Below are positions 1 to 25,167 of a DNA stretch of 64,000 nucleotides, piece after piece (position 1 is the stretch's first letter; every line of letters starts with the position of its first letter). The notes below the pieces were generated by a model. The model had not been told where the DNA came from, ran no database searches, and saw nothing but the letters and a program-made list of their open reading frames with translations. The translations under genes were made by a program, and so were the position numbers. The stretch is from Paratinospora sagittata (lineage: Eukaryota > Streptophyta > Magnoliopsida > Ranunculales > Menispermaceae): contig CM069597.1 of the NCBI GenBank assembly GCA_035771175.1, positions 46,389,212 to 46,453,211 of the forward strand. The letters are read 5' to 3'.

Positions 1-55
1 TATTATTAAGTGCTCATCTCCTGTGGCAAAGTTATTGACAATTGAAGCATTTTAG

Positions 56-3000
56 GAATGGATTATGGAGCAATGGGACAAGAACTATTACATTAGCTCT
101 ATTGCTGGTGCAAACAATGGAAGCTCCCTTGTGGTGATGTCAAAAGGTTAGTCTCCTGCCTTCATTCCGGTTTTAAGTTTTTCCATTCTCTTCTTCTTCT
201 TCATTCTTTTTTGGCCGGGGACCTTGTGGGGGGGGGGGGGGGGGGGGGGGTAGCTACTGATTTGAACCCATATCATCTTAATCTCTTGCCTTCTTTGCAT
301 ATCGTATTATCTTACTTATCACATGTGAAACCATTAAGCTAAGAATTCAAACAAAATTCTAAGTTAATAGATAAATTCAAGCTTCTATGCGTGATGCATT
401 GGTGGTTAATGCCTGAACAAAGGTTCATTTCTGGAATTTTTTTAACATGTTTACTGCTCAATTTGTTGTTTTTTGAGATTGAGAAACTTGCATTTAGTAA
501 ATGTGCTCAATGTTTATTGCTCTGAAATATAAAGAAAGAAAGCATCATGTATGAATTCTGAAGCACATAACTATTGGTTGTTGAGTTAATCTATGTAAAT
601 CTACTGTCGTACTAAATACTTTGTATGTCACCATGAAGAATTTAGAACTAAGAAGTTCTTCTGCTTCATAATTTTTTTATTCTTTATCCAACAAAAAAAC
701 TTATGATCTTTGGTGTGGATTACCCCCTCACCTCCTAGTTGTCCTTGTAGAAACAAATAAGCTCATTCCGTTGCTTTTAATGTACTGGAATGTAGTTTTC
801 AAAATTAATCAATTATATCTCAACCTTTACCAGGTTAGTTTTATATGGTTACTATGGTGCCAGTCTAGAATGGATTGATTTTGCGAGTATGATTGTCATG
901 ATGAGGAGATAATTTAGGCAAAAAGCAACACTTATCATCTTTAGGTGGGCTCATTGGCTCACAGGCAGTCGCCAAAGTTTTTTGTGCATTTCATTTTGGA
1001 CATCAAATATGTGAGCATGCGTGTGCGCACACACACCAGCAGAGGAATCTTATGATAATCATAGTTTTGAAAGGCTTTTGAGGTGCATGCCCTAAAGTGA
1101 GTCACCCCAAAATAACCTTTGAGGCTTAAGCCTAAAGGTTGCAAAATGTTGAGGTTAAGCCTCGAGGTACAATGAGGTTTAAGCGTCACTTTTTCCACAT
1201 TAATTCTTTTAGTTTTTAGAAATGAATTCTCTTTCATTTGGGAGAATTAGTGTTTTTGCTTGAATGACATAACTTTGGCACTCCACCCTTCGGAAAGGAC
1301 CCTACTAGTAATACATTTGAAAGTTCATTAACTTAACAATTTAAAAGCTTTTGACAAATGATTCTAATTACAACCCACATTAATTTATAGTTCGAATGCT
1401 GCTAAAAGATGCGAGTAGTGGCAAAAACCTAATATATTTGACAAATGTTTCTTGTTGATTATGTTTTTTAATAGTTAAAAACTTGAACTTTGGTGATCTT
1501 GACGTATGATATTTGCCCATTTAATTCTTAGTGGTGTTTATGAAAATTAAAATTTTAAGTCAACTTACTCGAGTTCTTAACACTTACGTAAAAGTAGTTC
1601 AGATTTTGCTTATTTTAGATGTTTCTTCAATTACTATGCATAGTTTGACATTTGTGTTTTTGCAAAACTTTTTTGAAGTTTTCAATCTTTTTTGTATTTT
1701 ATTTTTCAAAATGTGAAGCTTATGCCTCATGTTGTGTTTTTTTTTTTTTTTTGGGCACTAGTTATTGATGATCAAACATATTCAAGAAGGTATTAATTAA
1801 TGGTGTATTTTGTTAGTTGATGTCATTGTGCTAATTAAAGAACCCCAATCAAGACTCAAGTTAATGTTAAGCTAGATGTTTGAAGGGAAATTTATATCTT
1901 GTGGTTCAAGTTTGGTATGACAGAAACTAAATGCATTAAATGTAATTTGACGAAGTAGAAATATAGATGGAGAGACAATTGAGATTGAGAGTGAAAAGAT
2001 AAAGAGTAAAAACTTTGGTATTTGTGCTCCATTATTCCCTAGGAGGATGAAATAGAAGAGGATGTCAATCATAGAATTAAAGTAGGTATGATTGACCTAT
2101 CCCACTAAAGTTGAAAGGAAAGTTTTTTAAGAATGCTATTAGGGTAGCCATGCTTTATGTAATAAATATTGTGCAAGTGCAATAAAGAAACAATTCATTA
2201 ATAAAAGTATGATGGGAGCATCAGGCATTGAGTTTTAGTGCTGTCTTGCGAGAAGATGGTGTAAAGCTTTTGGTTCTGTTTACTGTATTTGTAGTTATGG
2301 GGATACTCGTGTTCAACAATTACTGTAATTGTTGATGTCTGTGATTGTTCCATGGACACGCACATATCTTTGATTTTTAAACTCTGTTGTCATGAACAAT
2401 TTTCTCAGGCACTCAATACACACAACAATCCTACAAAGTCAGTGATTCTTTCCCTTTCAAGTGGATCAATAAAAAATGGAGGGAGGGATTTTATGTGACT
2501 TCAATGGCAACTGCTGGTACCCGATGGGGTGTTGTTATGTCTCGCAATGCTGGGTTCAGTGACCAGGTTAGATTTCATTTCTCATCTCAAATTAATGCTT
2601 CACTTAGTTATTTACTTTTCGTTTGTCATTCTTCTCTTTTGGTTTGTGAAGTCCTAAAATCTTGATGTAAATTCAAGAATAGAATTACTATTCAAATAGT
2701 TTCTCAAAATCTGACTTGAGTAATTGTCTCTCTTTCAATCTCTGCTTATTGGAAATTTGTTGCTGTTCTTCCATTAATGGTTGAGAAATTCAAGAAATAG
2801 AACTAGTATAGTTGCTCAAATTCTGATTCTGTAATTGTAATTTCTTTTGTGCTTTTTTCACTTGTTAGTCGTTAGAGCTTGGTGTGGCACTGACATGGAT
2901 AACTGAAATTTCTGCCATCTAAAAGCTCTATGCGTGCTCCCTCAACCCTCAATCCTGCTGAAATGCATATTGATCTACTACCTTAATCTGACGAACCACC

Positions 3001-4437
3001 TAATGTTCCTTCATTATTCCCGCTTTCTTTTTTTCCATTTTTTTTCCTTCTCTCTCTGTTTGGTATATTGTTTCTCTAGTATTTTCCTCATGTGGAAACT
3101 GAGAGGTGTGTTATTGGTTTGTTGGTCATGTATATAATATAAACTTTGTCATTCTTGTATGTCTCTTGCTGCTGTTTATTATGATATAACTATTCTCCTG
3201 ACAAAGTTTCACTATTGGGTTGGCACTTGTTTGTGTTTAATTTGCATTGATGTCTGCAGGTTGTTGAGCTTGATTTTCTTTATCCAAGTGAAGGCATTCA
3301 CAGACGTTGGGATAATGGTTACCGTATTACATCAACTGCGGCTACTTGGGATCAAGCTGCTCTTATTTTGAGTGTACCCAAGCGCAAACCTGGTGATGAA
3401 ACTCAGGAGACCTTGCGGACATCTCAGTTCCCGAGTACGCATGTGAAGGTGAATTATATGATTGCCCTCTAAAATTTGTTAAAGCGAGCTAATAGTTTAT
3501 TTTTGTCATTATTATTATTGTTAGTATTATTTTTATTGTGATGTTTAGATTTAATAATTAAAGAAGAAAAAAAGATACCATGAGAACAAAGGCTTAGGAT
3601 TTTTTTTTTAAGAAATTATAAAAATCTGGTGAATTAATAAGGGAAAATGGTAAGAGTGATTCAATCCTTTGGTATGAACATAGTGTATCAGCCATCTGCC
3701 ACTTTTATTCCATTGCATCCATTAGTCACAATTGAATAAGATAACTATACTTAAGACAGTTAATTAGAACTTAGAAGTCTCTCTTTGTTTATTGAATCTA
3801 AAGTAGTTAAATGGCACAAGACACACTCAGGTAGCAAGGTTGGGATTTTCGACAACCTTGCTACTAATGATCCTACAAATTACACAAACAAACAAAGAAA
3901 AAGAAAGAGGGAGGGGGGTAAGAGTAAGATTGCTTGAAAACCTCATTAAGTTTCCTTTGACTAATGCTATTGTTTACTTAACTTGTATATTTGGAAGGAT
4001 GGTACACTATTCTTTTATTGGTGTTATTGCTTATTACTCATGGTTGTAATAAATCCTGTTTGATGATATGATTCACTGATTCATCATTCAAGTCTTCTGA
4101 TTTGAGCGATTCATAGTTTAAAGTGAAAATATATGTTGTATCTCGTAGATTTGAAGTGTAATGTTTTAACTTTCAAATGTAAGTACTTCACATTTGTTAT
4201 GCTAATCTAAGAATTATGCGATTACTTATTATGGTTTAATGGCATAGTTTGTAAGCATTTAACCTAGATGTGCCTTACGTGAAGAGAAGAAATTAGCTGT
4301 CCATATGAAATTGGCAAAAACTAAAACACTTTTATTCTGAAGTTGTTTGGCTGATGATGTTTGAATGTTGTTTGCAGGAGAAGTGGGCAAAGAATCTTTA
4401 TCTCGCTTCAGTGTGCTATGGGCGAACTGTATCTTGA
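56..4437 (+). CDS. HD16: Casein kinase 1-like protein, HD16/MUT9-like kinase family (C-terminal part)
   Basis: Four exons can be read: 56-146, 2409-2566, 3260-3448 and 4378-4437 (TGA 4435-4437). All have AG/GT borders and the phases join to 165 codons plus stop. The peptide opens EWIMEQWDKNYYISSIAG, carries WREGFYVTSMATAGTRWGVV and RRWDNGYRITSTAATWDQAA, and ends EKWAKNLYLASVCYGRTVS. These W/Y-rich repeats and this terminus are characteristic of the C-terminal domain of plant casein kinase 1-like HD16/MLK proteins; the kinase domain lies before base 1. Family knowledge: nuclear Ser/Thr kinases acting on histone H3, flowering regulators and gibberellin signalling. The piece is about a quarter of the usual length of roughly 700 residues. 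I see no frame break. Confidence in the family is high; the exact paralogue cannot be decided from the tail. Confidence 0.9.
228..250. repeat. Poly(G) homopolymer, 23 bases
   Basis: An uninterrupted run of 23 G follows ggaccttgt in the intron. Such tracts can form G-quadruplexes, and their length is often wrong in assemblies. Confidence 0.9.
1055..1735. repeat. Dispersed repeat family X, copy 1
   Basis: The segment begins in a region rich in tgaggcttaagcct-like words (1081-1190). It shares diverged similarity with 49785-50395, for example taatagttaaaaacttgaac here against taaatagttaaagttggaca there, each followed by a conserved atcttgac. Alternating aaggct/aggcct words near the ends resemble hAT-type non-autonomous elements, but I could not fix termini or a target duplication. 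Confidence 0.4.
1750..2100. repeat. Dispersed repeat family Y, copy 1
   Basis: Shares an ordered series of words with 52980-53335: attcaagaag, aaatgtaattt, agtagaaatat followed by gga.gagaga, agagtaaaa/aggagtaaaactttgg, and agaattaaagtagg. Divergence is high, so this is an old repeat. No coding content is recognised. Confidence 0.4.
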
Positions 4438-5782
4438 GTTTTTTTTTTTTTTTTTCTGAACCTGACATCTTACCATCAGCTTGTACTAGCAGTCGGCCTA
4501 TTGCGGCCATGTAATTGTAAGTAGGTTGTATGTGCGCTTAATTAGAGGCATAGTTGTCTCGCTTCTTTTTATCTGTTCCATGTTAATTTTTATGTTTCTC
4601 TTTGTGAAAAATTGGTTCTGAGAGCTTAATTGCATTGTTGGTATGATTCTCCCAAGCGTGACATGTTGTTCTATACGATCACATTATTCAATTCTAACTA
4701 TAAATGTTCCAAAAATTGGGGTAATAGTGTAGGCATGATATTGAATAATAATAAGGTTTTCATGGCTATGTAATATGTTGAAGCTGATTTGGGATAATGG
4801 TTGTGCTATCAACCTACAATGAGTGGCATTTTTTCCTCTGGACCCACTCTTTCCTTCTCAAGAGTTTTCTTTTTCGTCTCTTGACCCCTCGCCCTCTTCT
4901 TTTTCTTTGGGGAAGTTGAACCGGCTGGTGTTACAATGTTAATTCCTTTGATTTTCTGGGTATCTGAGGGAGGATAGTGCATGACTATGTGCTGTGGCTG
5001 CTGCATTCGGTTCAGTGATTGTTCTTTGTGCACTAGATTTTGAAACCAATTAATTAAAACCAGTCCTATGCAAAGCTGTTGCAGACACAGCGACTTTGTT
5101 CTATGGCGGGTTCATCTTCACATATTCAGGTAATGTTGTATATAACTAGGGGTGGTAGTTTATTTAAGGCTGTGGATGCTAGATTAAGTGATTCTTTTTG
5201 TACTAAATTTTGAGGCTGATTACCAGTTTGAAGCAAACCTCTGTCTCCAACACACTGTTAAGTTTGAAATTGGGTAATAAGTCTCCATTCCCTGGGTCTG
5301 GTAGTTCCATTCATTGAGATGGCAGCGCTGATATTATATTCCCTTGTGAGGTGATAAATACTATTAGTTCCCTGTGCTGTTATAGTATTAATATTTTTTT
5401 TTTTGAGGGGGATGAGATAATAATATGTAACATTACCATACTTTTTCTTTAAAAAAGAAGCCTCATGGGAATATAAGTAATGTTAGTCTTTTGCATAAAT
5501 GAATAAGTTGTATCTGACCTATTATCAAAAGTTTTTTTAAGAAAATTGTTCCAAAAAAAAAAAAAAAAAAAGAGGAAAAATTTACAGGATTCCTTTACAA
5601 GTAAGTATAGTATTATATAATAGTGTTAGTTAGTTAAACAATCTTTTTTTTTTTTTTGAAAGAGTTATTTAAACAATCAAACGGTTCAAACATGGAGTAC
5701 GTACGGTACGTATATATATAATTAGTGAACGGATGGCTGGCACGCTAACACGTAGACAGCGAGTGATGTGGCTTAATGTATG
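4438..5782 (+). other. 3' UTR/intergenic spacer between the HD16-like and PSA2-like genes
   Basis: No exon-like sequence is recognised. The spacer carries several poly(T) and poly(A) tracts and a diverged short duplication: about 65 bases at 4985-5064 resemble 5169-5235, sharing gctgtgg.tgct, agtgatt.tt and actaaattttga. The region just after 4437 should hold the 3' UTR of the kinase gene. I could not place a polyadenylation site with confidence. Confidence 0.5.
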
Positions 5783-5788
5783 TATAAA
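5783..5788 (+). promoter_or_regulatory. TATA box of the PSA2-like gene
   Basis: TATAAA lies 41 bases before the ATG at 5829, which leaves room for a very short 5' leader of 10-20 bases. No other TATA of this quality occurs just upstream. Confidence 0.6.
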
Positions 5789-5828
5789 ACACATTTCATT
5801 TCAGCTAGTACAGTAGAGAGGGAAGAGA

Positions 5829-19501
<13,673 letters not shown>

Positions 19502-22211
19502 TCGGATAGTCTATTTTCTTTGTTATTTAAGAGCCTGTGAAATCTACGATTTATCATTTTATGTTCTTATATTTTGTATTTGTATACTGGCCCTTAGATT
19601 TCTGATTGTAACTAACAGAAAGAGAAATGAGAGAAGTTTTGGCACATTATGAAATCACTGGGATTTTGCTCACTACAGAAGCTGAGGTATGGAAACATAC
19701 CTGCTTTGAATTTGATTAGTTCGAAGCTTAGTTTGTTTTGTTTGATTACATTTTTTTGAACCGTCTGGCATTGGTCCTTGAAGGAATGAACATACCTTCA
19801 AGTCTGGCGGGCATCATACGACTACATGAAAGAGTTCAGTTTCCATCTAACCCACAAATTAGCATTTATAGATTATATTGAAAACAAAATTATATAATTA
19901 ATTTTAGTAACTTTTTTTCCTCCTAATAGTGGTTTGGATTGGATTTTCCAAGAAACTAATTAAGATTTTAGCAAGCAACAAAAGTTTGTGCTTCTCATTT
20001 TTTACTTTAGTTAGAAATATAATTTAATATTAACCAACAAAGGGTTGAGAGAGTGTTAAGTAAAAGTGGATTGTATCTAAAAAAAAAATGTCATGTCATC
20101 AATGTCAAGAGACTTGTTTCTTACATGACATAACTAAACAAAATTAAAAAAATGGTCTCCAATACTTTTATAGATTGTACACATCTTAATGATATGTTAA
20201 ATATTTTTTAAAAATTTTTAATTTTTAATTTTTTTAATAGTACAGTTATAGTGAGTTAATAATAAATGGTTGTCCAATATACCGTCGCAACCCCTATTTT
20301 TTTTTTTCAACTTAATTTTACATTAATTGTCAATAGTTGGAGAAGGGTTTTTTTTACATCATGTTCATTTATCCTACGTGTCAATTAATTTTTTTACAAA
20401 AGATTCTCTTAGAGCATCTCTAATGCAACCGTGTAAAAAAAAAATTAACATGGGAGATAAATAGAGATTGAGTTAAAAAAAAGAGTTTTCTAATGCAACT
20501 ATACTCATTCACTGTTAAACTAAGGTGACCAAAAAAAAAATAAAGACCATCAATATTAACAGTTATGTAACGTTTTTAAAATTTAGAATTTTTTATTTTA
20601 TTTTTTAACCCAAGTATCATATTTATTTAAAAGAATATAAAAAATAAGAAAATAAGAAAATAAAAATACTTCAAAAACATATAAGCCAACCGACCAATCT
20701 ATAACTATCAATAAAAAAAAAAGGAAAAAAAATTAAAAATAAAAAAACATTTAACACCTCATGTATTTTAAATAAAATGCACTTAGTTCTGAATAATCAA
20801 ATAAACAATATATGTACTTATATATCTAATAAAGTGTATAAGACCAGATTTTTTTTTCTGTTGATTAAACCAACTCAAAGACATTAAAACAATGTTAAAC
20901 ACATATTTCGTTCTCTTCGCTATGATTTTATCTCACTATTAATACAAAATGTCAGTGCATTAATACATTCTTAACTTTATTAAACTTTTTCCCGATGAAA
21001 CATATTCTACACATAATAATTATTCAAGAAAAAAATATAGTAAATATATTGAATATCCAAATAACAATTACGTTTACTATACATTGAGCAATATGATATC
21101 TAAATAATATATATTTTCAAATATTATATTTATTTAAATAGTACATATATCTAAATATATCCCACGTGAGACAAAATGTCTTCTAACAAGTATCATATAA
21201 AAAATCACTATACTATTTTCCTCTTCCATATGATTTTATCTCATTAAATCTTTTTAGTAAAATTGTTAAAAAAGCGATACAAACAATATAAAATTTCAAT
21301 AAAATATATTCTTTTTTTGGTACTAACTTTCTCCCACTATTTTATCTTGTTTAATTTTAATGAGACGTGTTCTATACATAATAAACATTCAAATTATAAA
21401 TATGGTAAATATTCAAATAATAATTACATATAATATATACATAATATAAGACCTAAGTGAACGTTGTGATGTTATAAAATTATTACTTATTACTTACTTG
21501 TCAACCTTCCATTACTTCGTCAGTTAGTAGTAAGATCGTATCAATCAACACCTAAATTGCAATCAACCCCAAATAAAAAAATTATGAGACCGCCGAAAAC
21601 TTAATTCACCAATAAGTTCCCCCGTTCGATCACAGTAAAAATGTGACCAATTATCCATACATCAATCGTAGTATTGCCTTAAACTTTTGAGGAACCTTCC
21701 TCGTTAAGTGTAGGATTCCGAGGCACAGGTAATTTTAGAGCATGAGAGCTCGCATTTATTGAAATGAAAGCAAATACCACACTTTAGTCCTGAAGTAAAA
21801 AATTTTAACATTTTACATACAGGTCAATATTGTTTCACAGCCGTTAAACTATACACCGATGTTCTACAAAGTACTTCATAGAAAATGATTTAATAGCTCA
21901 CTCACATAAAATAAATAGTTGAGAAATTAAGTTAAAAGCCTATCAAGTTCATAGACGAATTTATAAAGAAATTGACTGCTCCAATCAGCCAATAATTAAG
22001 TACATAATCTTTTAACTTCAATCAACATAACTTTTTCATCCTTTATATTAGTGATTCAAAGGTTTACAAAATAAGGAAAAGAAAAGATGTTCATCCAGCC
22101 ATCTAACATATAAGGTGGAAATATATCTTTTAATTTTACAAACAAACAAACACTAAAAATTATTAAATACAATTTTCTTTTAAACTTTCATTATTCGTTT
22201 TTTCTATGCAC
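19502..22211 (+). other. AT-rich intergenic region downstream of PSA2
   Basis: The first 100-200 bp should contain the PSA2 3' UTR. The remainder is strongly AT-rich with homopolymer tracts, and I see no gene, RNA gene or clear mobile element in it. Confidence 0.5.
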
Positions 22212-22655
22212 TTTTCATAGTCATTACCGACACACATGAATCATGTGGGTTGGCCAATAATATACATATTATTTATATAAAAATAACTCTCCAAAAGTTG
22301 AAAAATTATAGTTATTATATAATTTTCAGATTATTCTAATTTAGTTTACAACATTTAACAATTTCAGACCCTACAATGTTTGAACAAAAAATGATCAAAG
22401 ATACAAAATTTATCAATTTTTTTCTTTACAATGTTTTCATAGTCATTACCGACACACATGAATCATGTGGGTTGGCCAATAATATACATATTATTTATAT
22501 AAAAATAACTCTCCAAAAGTTGAAAAATTATAGTTATTATATAATTTTCAGATTATTCTAATTTAGTTTACAACATTTAACAATTTCAGACCCTACAATG
22601 TTTGAACAAAAAATGATCAAAGATACAAAATTTATCAATTTTTTTCTTTACTATG
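22212..22655. repeat. Perfect two-copy tandem duplication, 222-bp unit
   Basis: The sequence from ttttcatagtcattaccgac at 22212 is repeated from 22434. By eye the two units agree base for base for about 215 bases, through the tttctttac word, and diverge only afterwards. It is a very recent duplication or an assembly artefact. Confidence 0.9.
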
Positions 22656-22691
22656 CATATTAAAACAAACTCTAAATATCCTTTGCTCTAT

Positions 22692-22827
22692 TATTACCAT
22701 ATCATTATTGTTGGACATATGTTTATACGGAACATCTTTCCTGATTTTTAAGTTTTGCACTTTGTAATAAATATATATTTAATGGTTGTGAATGAAAAAA
22801 GAGAGAAAATGAGTAGTGAATTTGACA
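22692..22827 (+). repeat. 5' terminal repeat of the fold-back element
   Basis: About 136 bp ending gaatttgaca, directly before the primer-binding site. It matches the direct copy at 24188-24394 and the inverted copy at 24040-24188. Confidence 0.65.
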
Positions 22828-22840
22828 TGGTATCAGAGCC
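22828..22840 (+). promoter_or_regulatory. Primer-binding site (tRNA-iMet type)
   Basis: TGGTATCAGAGCC follows the CA end of the terminal repeat with no spacer. The same 13-mer occurs in the copia element at 39366-39378. Confidence 0.75.
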
Positions 22841-23179
22841 AAGAGCGCAAGTGATTTCTAAATCTTGGATCTGTTGAAGAACGTGGATCCAGGGGTCTCT
22901 GGTGCTGAGAAAGAATCCAACCTATGTGAGATCGAGATCCGAGCTGGGGTTTGAGAACGCGATGTGTGAGATGCTGAGTTCGAGACGACCGGTGTGTGTG
23001 AATCCATCCGCCACAACTCCGATCTCTCAAACCCCAGCTCTGATACTGCAATACTGAAGGAAAGGTTGGTGACCGTGGGAAATTTGGGGGCTTTAAGTTA
23101 GATCTCACTGGCATTTAAGTCTTTATAGGAAAAACTGTGAACAGTAATTTTTAAAAGAGGCGAGATTTTTCAAATCTCG

Positions 23180-23660
23180 ATGAAGCGTGCGCGTAGTAAA
23201 GCATGCTCGCATGGTGATGCATGCACATTGTGAAGCGTGCTCGCATGGTGAATTGTGGGCCTTATGTAAAGCGAGCGCGTGTTGAAACGTGCGCGTTGTA
23301 AAGCGTACTCGCGGTGATGCGTGCACACTGGTGAAGTGCGCGCTTGGTGAACAACGCTTCACCATGCGAACACTTTTCACAACCCACACGCATCACCATG
23401 CAAACACGCTTCACAGCGCACACGCATCACTATACGAGCACGCTTCACAACGCACACGCATCACTATGCGAGCACGCTTCACAACACGCACGCTTCACCA
23501 TGCAAGCACGCTTTACAACGAACACGCTTCACCGCAAGCACGCTTTACAACGAGCACGCTTCACCGCAAGCACGCATCGCAACACGCACGCTTTACCACA
23601 GACATTTCACCATGCGAGCACGCTTCACAACTGTTCACGCCGAACACGCTGCTGCACGAC
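23180..23660. repeat. GC-rich degenerate minisatellite in the element's centre
   Basis: Variants of gaagcgtgctcgcatggtg run through the left arm. Their inverted forms (cttcaccatgcgagcacgc) run through the right arm with a unit of about 18-27 bp, turning round near 23350. Long open frames here arise from the repeat periodicity. Confidence 0.7.
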
Positions 23661-24026
23661 AGTCGCCGGTTGCCGGTCACTATCCACCGAGATCTGAAAA
23701 ATCTCGTCTTTTCTAAAAATCACTGTTCACAGTCTTTATTCCAAAGACTCAAATGCCAGCGAGATCTAACTTAAAGCCCCCAAATTTTCCACGGTCACCA
23801 ACCCTTCTTTCAGAATCGCAGTATCAGAGCTGGGGTTTGAGAGATTGGAGTTGTGGCGGATGGCTTCACACACACCGGACGTCTCGAACTCAGCGTCTCA
23901 CACATCTCGTTCTAAAACCCCAACTCGCATCTCAATCTCGCAAAGGTCGGATTCTTCATCAGCACCAGAAACTCCTGAATCCACGTTCTTCAACAGATTC
24001 AAAATCTAGAAATCACTTGCGCTCTT

Positions 24027-24188
24027 GGCTCTGATACCATAACAAATTCACTACCCATTTTCTCTTTTACATTTCTCCCCTTTTCCATTCACAACCATCA
24101 CATATATATCTATTACAAAATACAAAACTTAAAAATCAAAAAACATGTTCCGTAAAAACATATGTCGAACAATAAAGATATCGTAATA
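24027..24188 (-). repeat. Inverted primer-binding site and terminal repeat
   Basis: On the minus strand the order is terminal repeat (24188 to 24040), then TGGTATCAGAGCC (24039 to 24027). It mirrors the 5' end of the element. The 34-bp palindrome at 24172-24205 is the head-to-head junction of this repeat with the 3' one. Confidence 0.65.
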
Positions 24189-24394
24189 TATTACGATATC
24201 TTTATGGTTGGACACATATTTCCTGATAACACATGTTTCCTGACAACACATGTTTCCTGATAACACATGTTTCCTGATAACACATGTTTCCTGATAACAC
24301 ATGTTTCTTGATTTTTAAGTTTTGCACTTTGTAATAGATATATATTTAATGGTTGTGAATGAAAAAAGAGAAAAAATTGGTAGTGAATTTGACA
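24188..24394 (+). repeat. 3' terminal repeat with 17-bp minisatellite
   Basis: It matches the 5' repeat but is expanded by five tandem units of tttcctgataacacatg (24219-24303, one base different in unit two). It ends gaatttgaca like the 5' copy. Confidence 0.7.
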
Positions 24395-24399
24395 TCTAT

Positions 24400-25070
24400 A
24401 CTCTAATTTTTTACTTTTAATTATGAATAGATAAAACTACTATCTTTTGTAGATAAAAAATTTTGAACGGGTACCAAGTAATTTACCCCGTACTCCCGAA
24501 GATATGGAACGAAAAATTATACGAAGTATTAATTTTACAATGCCAATTCGTGCAACTGAAGACTAATGCTAATTCTTTAGAGTCCTCGTACCAACTCAAT
24601 CCATGTATTCAACTCCTCTAAAGCTTCTTTGAAACTACACTAGGAATTATTAGGGAATTTTTATAGTGTTGTGATATTCCTTTTAAAGCTCAATCAGCTG
24701 GTGAGGAAATGGATGCGCACTTAAACGTTGATCCTTTTAAAGCTCAATCAGCTTCTTCTACTACTTGCTAGAGTAAACACCAAACAACCAAAAACCAGAA
24801 CAGGTGATACTAAAAATCGAACCGATGCTTATAACAGGATGTTTCAAGTAAGATCACAGAGTGTTCGGGCATCTGAATGCATTAAGTTAGAAACAATAAC
24901 CTAATGCCAGAATCTCAACCCGAGATCTCTATCGGCAACGTACAGCGCTGAAAACGCTATTGATCAGATGCGCATCAGAGACTCTAATTTATTGCCTTTA
25001 TCTAAACCTAAATCAACAAATAACATTAAGTCAGATCTAAGAACTAAACAAAACTTCAAATATATGAAGC
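24400..25070 (-). other. Downstream part of a possible non-coding transcript
   Basis: No coding exon is recognised. A 21-bp direct repeat (ccttttaaagctcaatcagct) occurs at 24679-24699 and 24733-24753. A weak H/ACA-like hairpin, with a GTTTC/GAAAC stem followed by ACA, can be drawn on the minus strand near 24841-24900, but I do not call it. Confidence 0.35.
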
Positions 25071-25167
25071 GAGGCTCAGAGATTGATGTTTTGTTTGAAC
25101 ATCAAAGTAGCTTTACTATGTGAAGCATTCAGAGTTTGATGGTATAATTAAACGTCGTCACTGCCTC
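25071..25167 (-). ncRNA. C/D-box snoRNA candidate
   Basis: Read on the minus strand, a GAGGC/GCCTC terminal stem encloses a C-like box (GTGACGA), a D' box (CTGA), a C' box (TTGATGT) and a D box (CTGA) directly before the closing stem. Total length is 97 nt, normal for the class. The guide before D' (TATACCATCAAACT) is complementary to GTTTGATGGTA, a stretch that, from memory, occurs in the 5' domain of plant 18S rRNA. That would direct 2'-O-methylation at a U there. The C box departs from RUGAUGA by one base. The promoter upstream carries a telo-box, as plant snoRNA genes often do. Confidence 0.6.

Larger units (their letters stand above)
147..2408 (+). other. Intron of the HD16-like gene, with repeats
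   Basis: This 2.26-kb intron holds a 23-base G homopolymer (228-250) and two diverged dispersed repeats (about 1055-1735 and 1750-2100), each with a relative near 50 and 53 kb. Small open frames in it have no recognisable content. The other two introns (2567-3259 and 3449-4377) are plain AT-rich sequence in which I see nothing. Confidence 0.7.
22692..24394 (+). mobile_element. Fold-back LTR retroelement (TRIM-like) with an inverted internal LTR
   Basis: A 5' terminal repeat (22692-22827) is followed at once by TGGTATCAGAGCC, the usual initiator-tRNA(Met) primer-binding site. An arm of about 550 bp then leads to a centre near 23360, after which the arm returns in inverted orientation. It ends in an inverted primer-binding site (24027-24039) and an inverted terminal repeat (24040-24188). 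A direct 3' terminal repeat follows (24188-24394). Flanking tctat at 22687-22691 and 24395-24399 is a candidate 5-bp target duplication. There is no gag or pol. Parallel 93-codon open frames in the two arms are mirror copies of each other and end in the primer-site TGA. The transcript could form a long hairpin. Confidence 0.65.

Noticed and set aside
22828..22840. tRNA-Met gene
   Set aside because: Only 13 bases complementary to the tRNA 3' end are present, directly after a terminal repeat; it is a primer-binding site.
23289..23774. 161-codon frame rich in His, Thr and Ala
   Set aside because: It comes from the GC-rich minisatellite in the fold-back element; a second frame over the same repeat is equally open.
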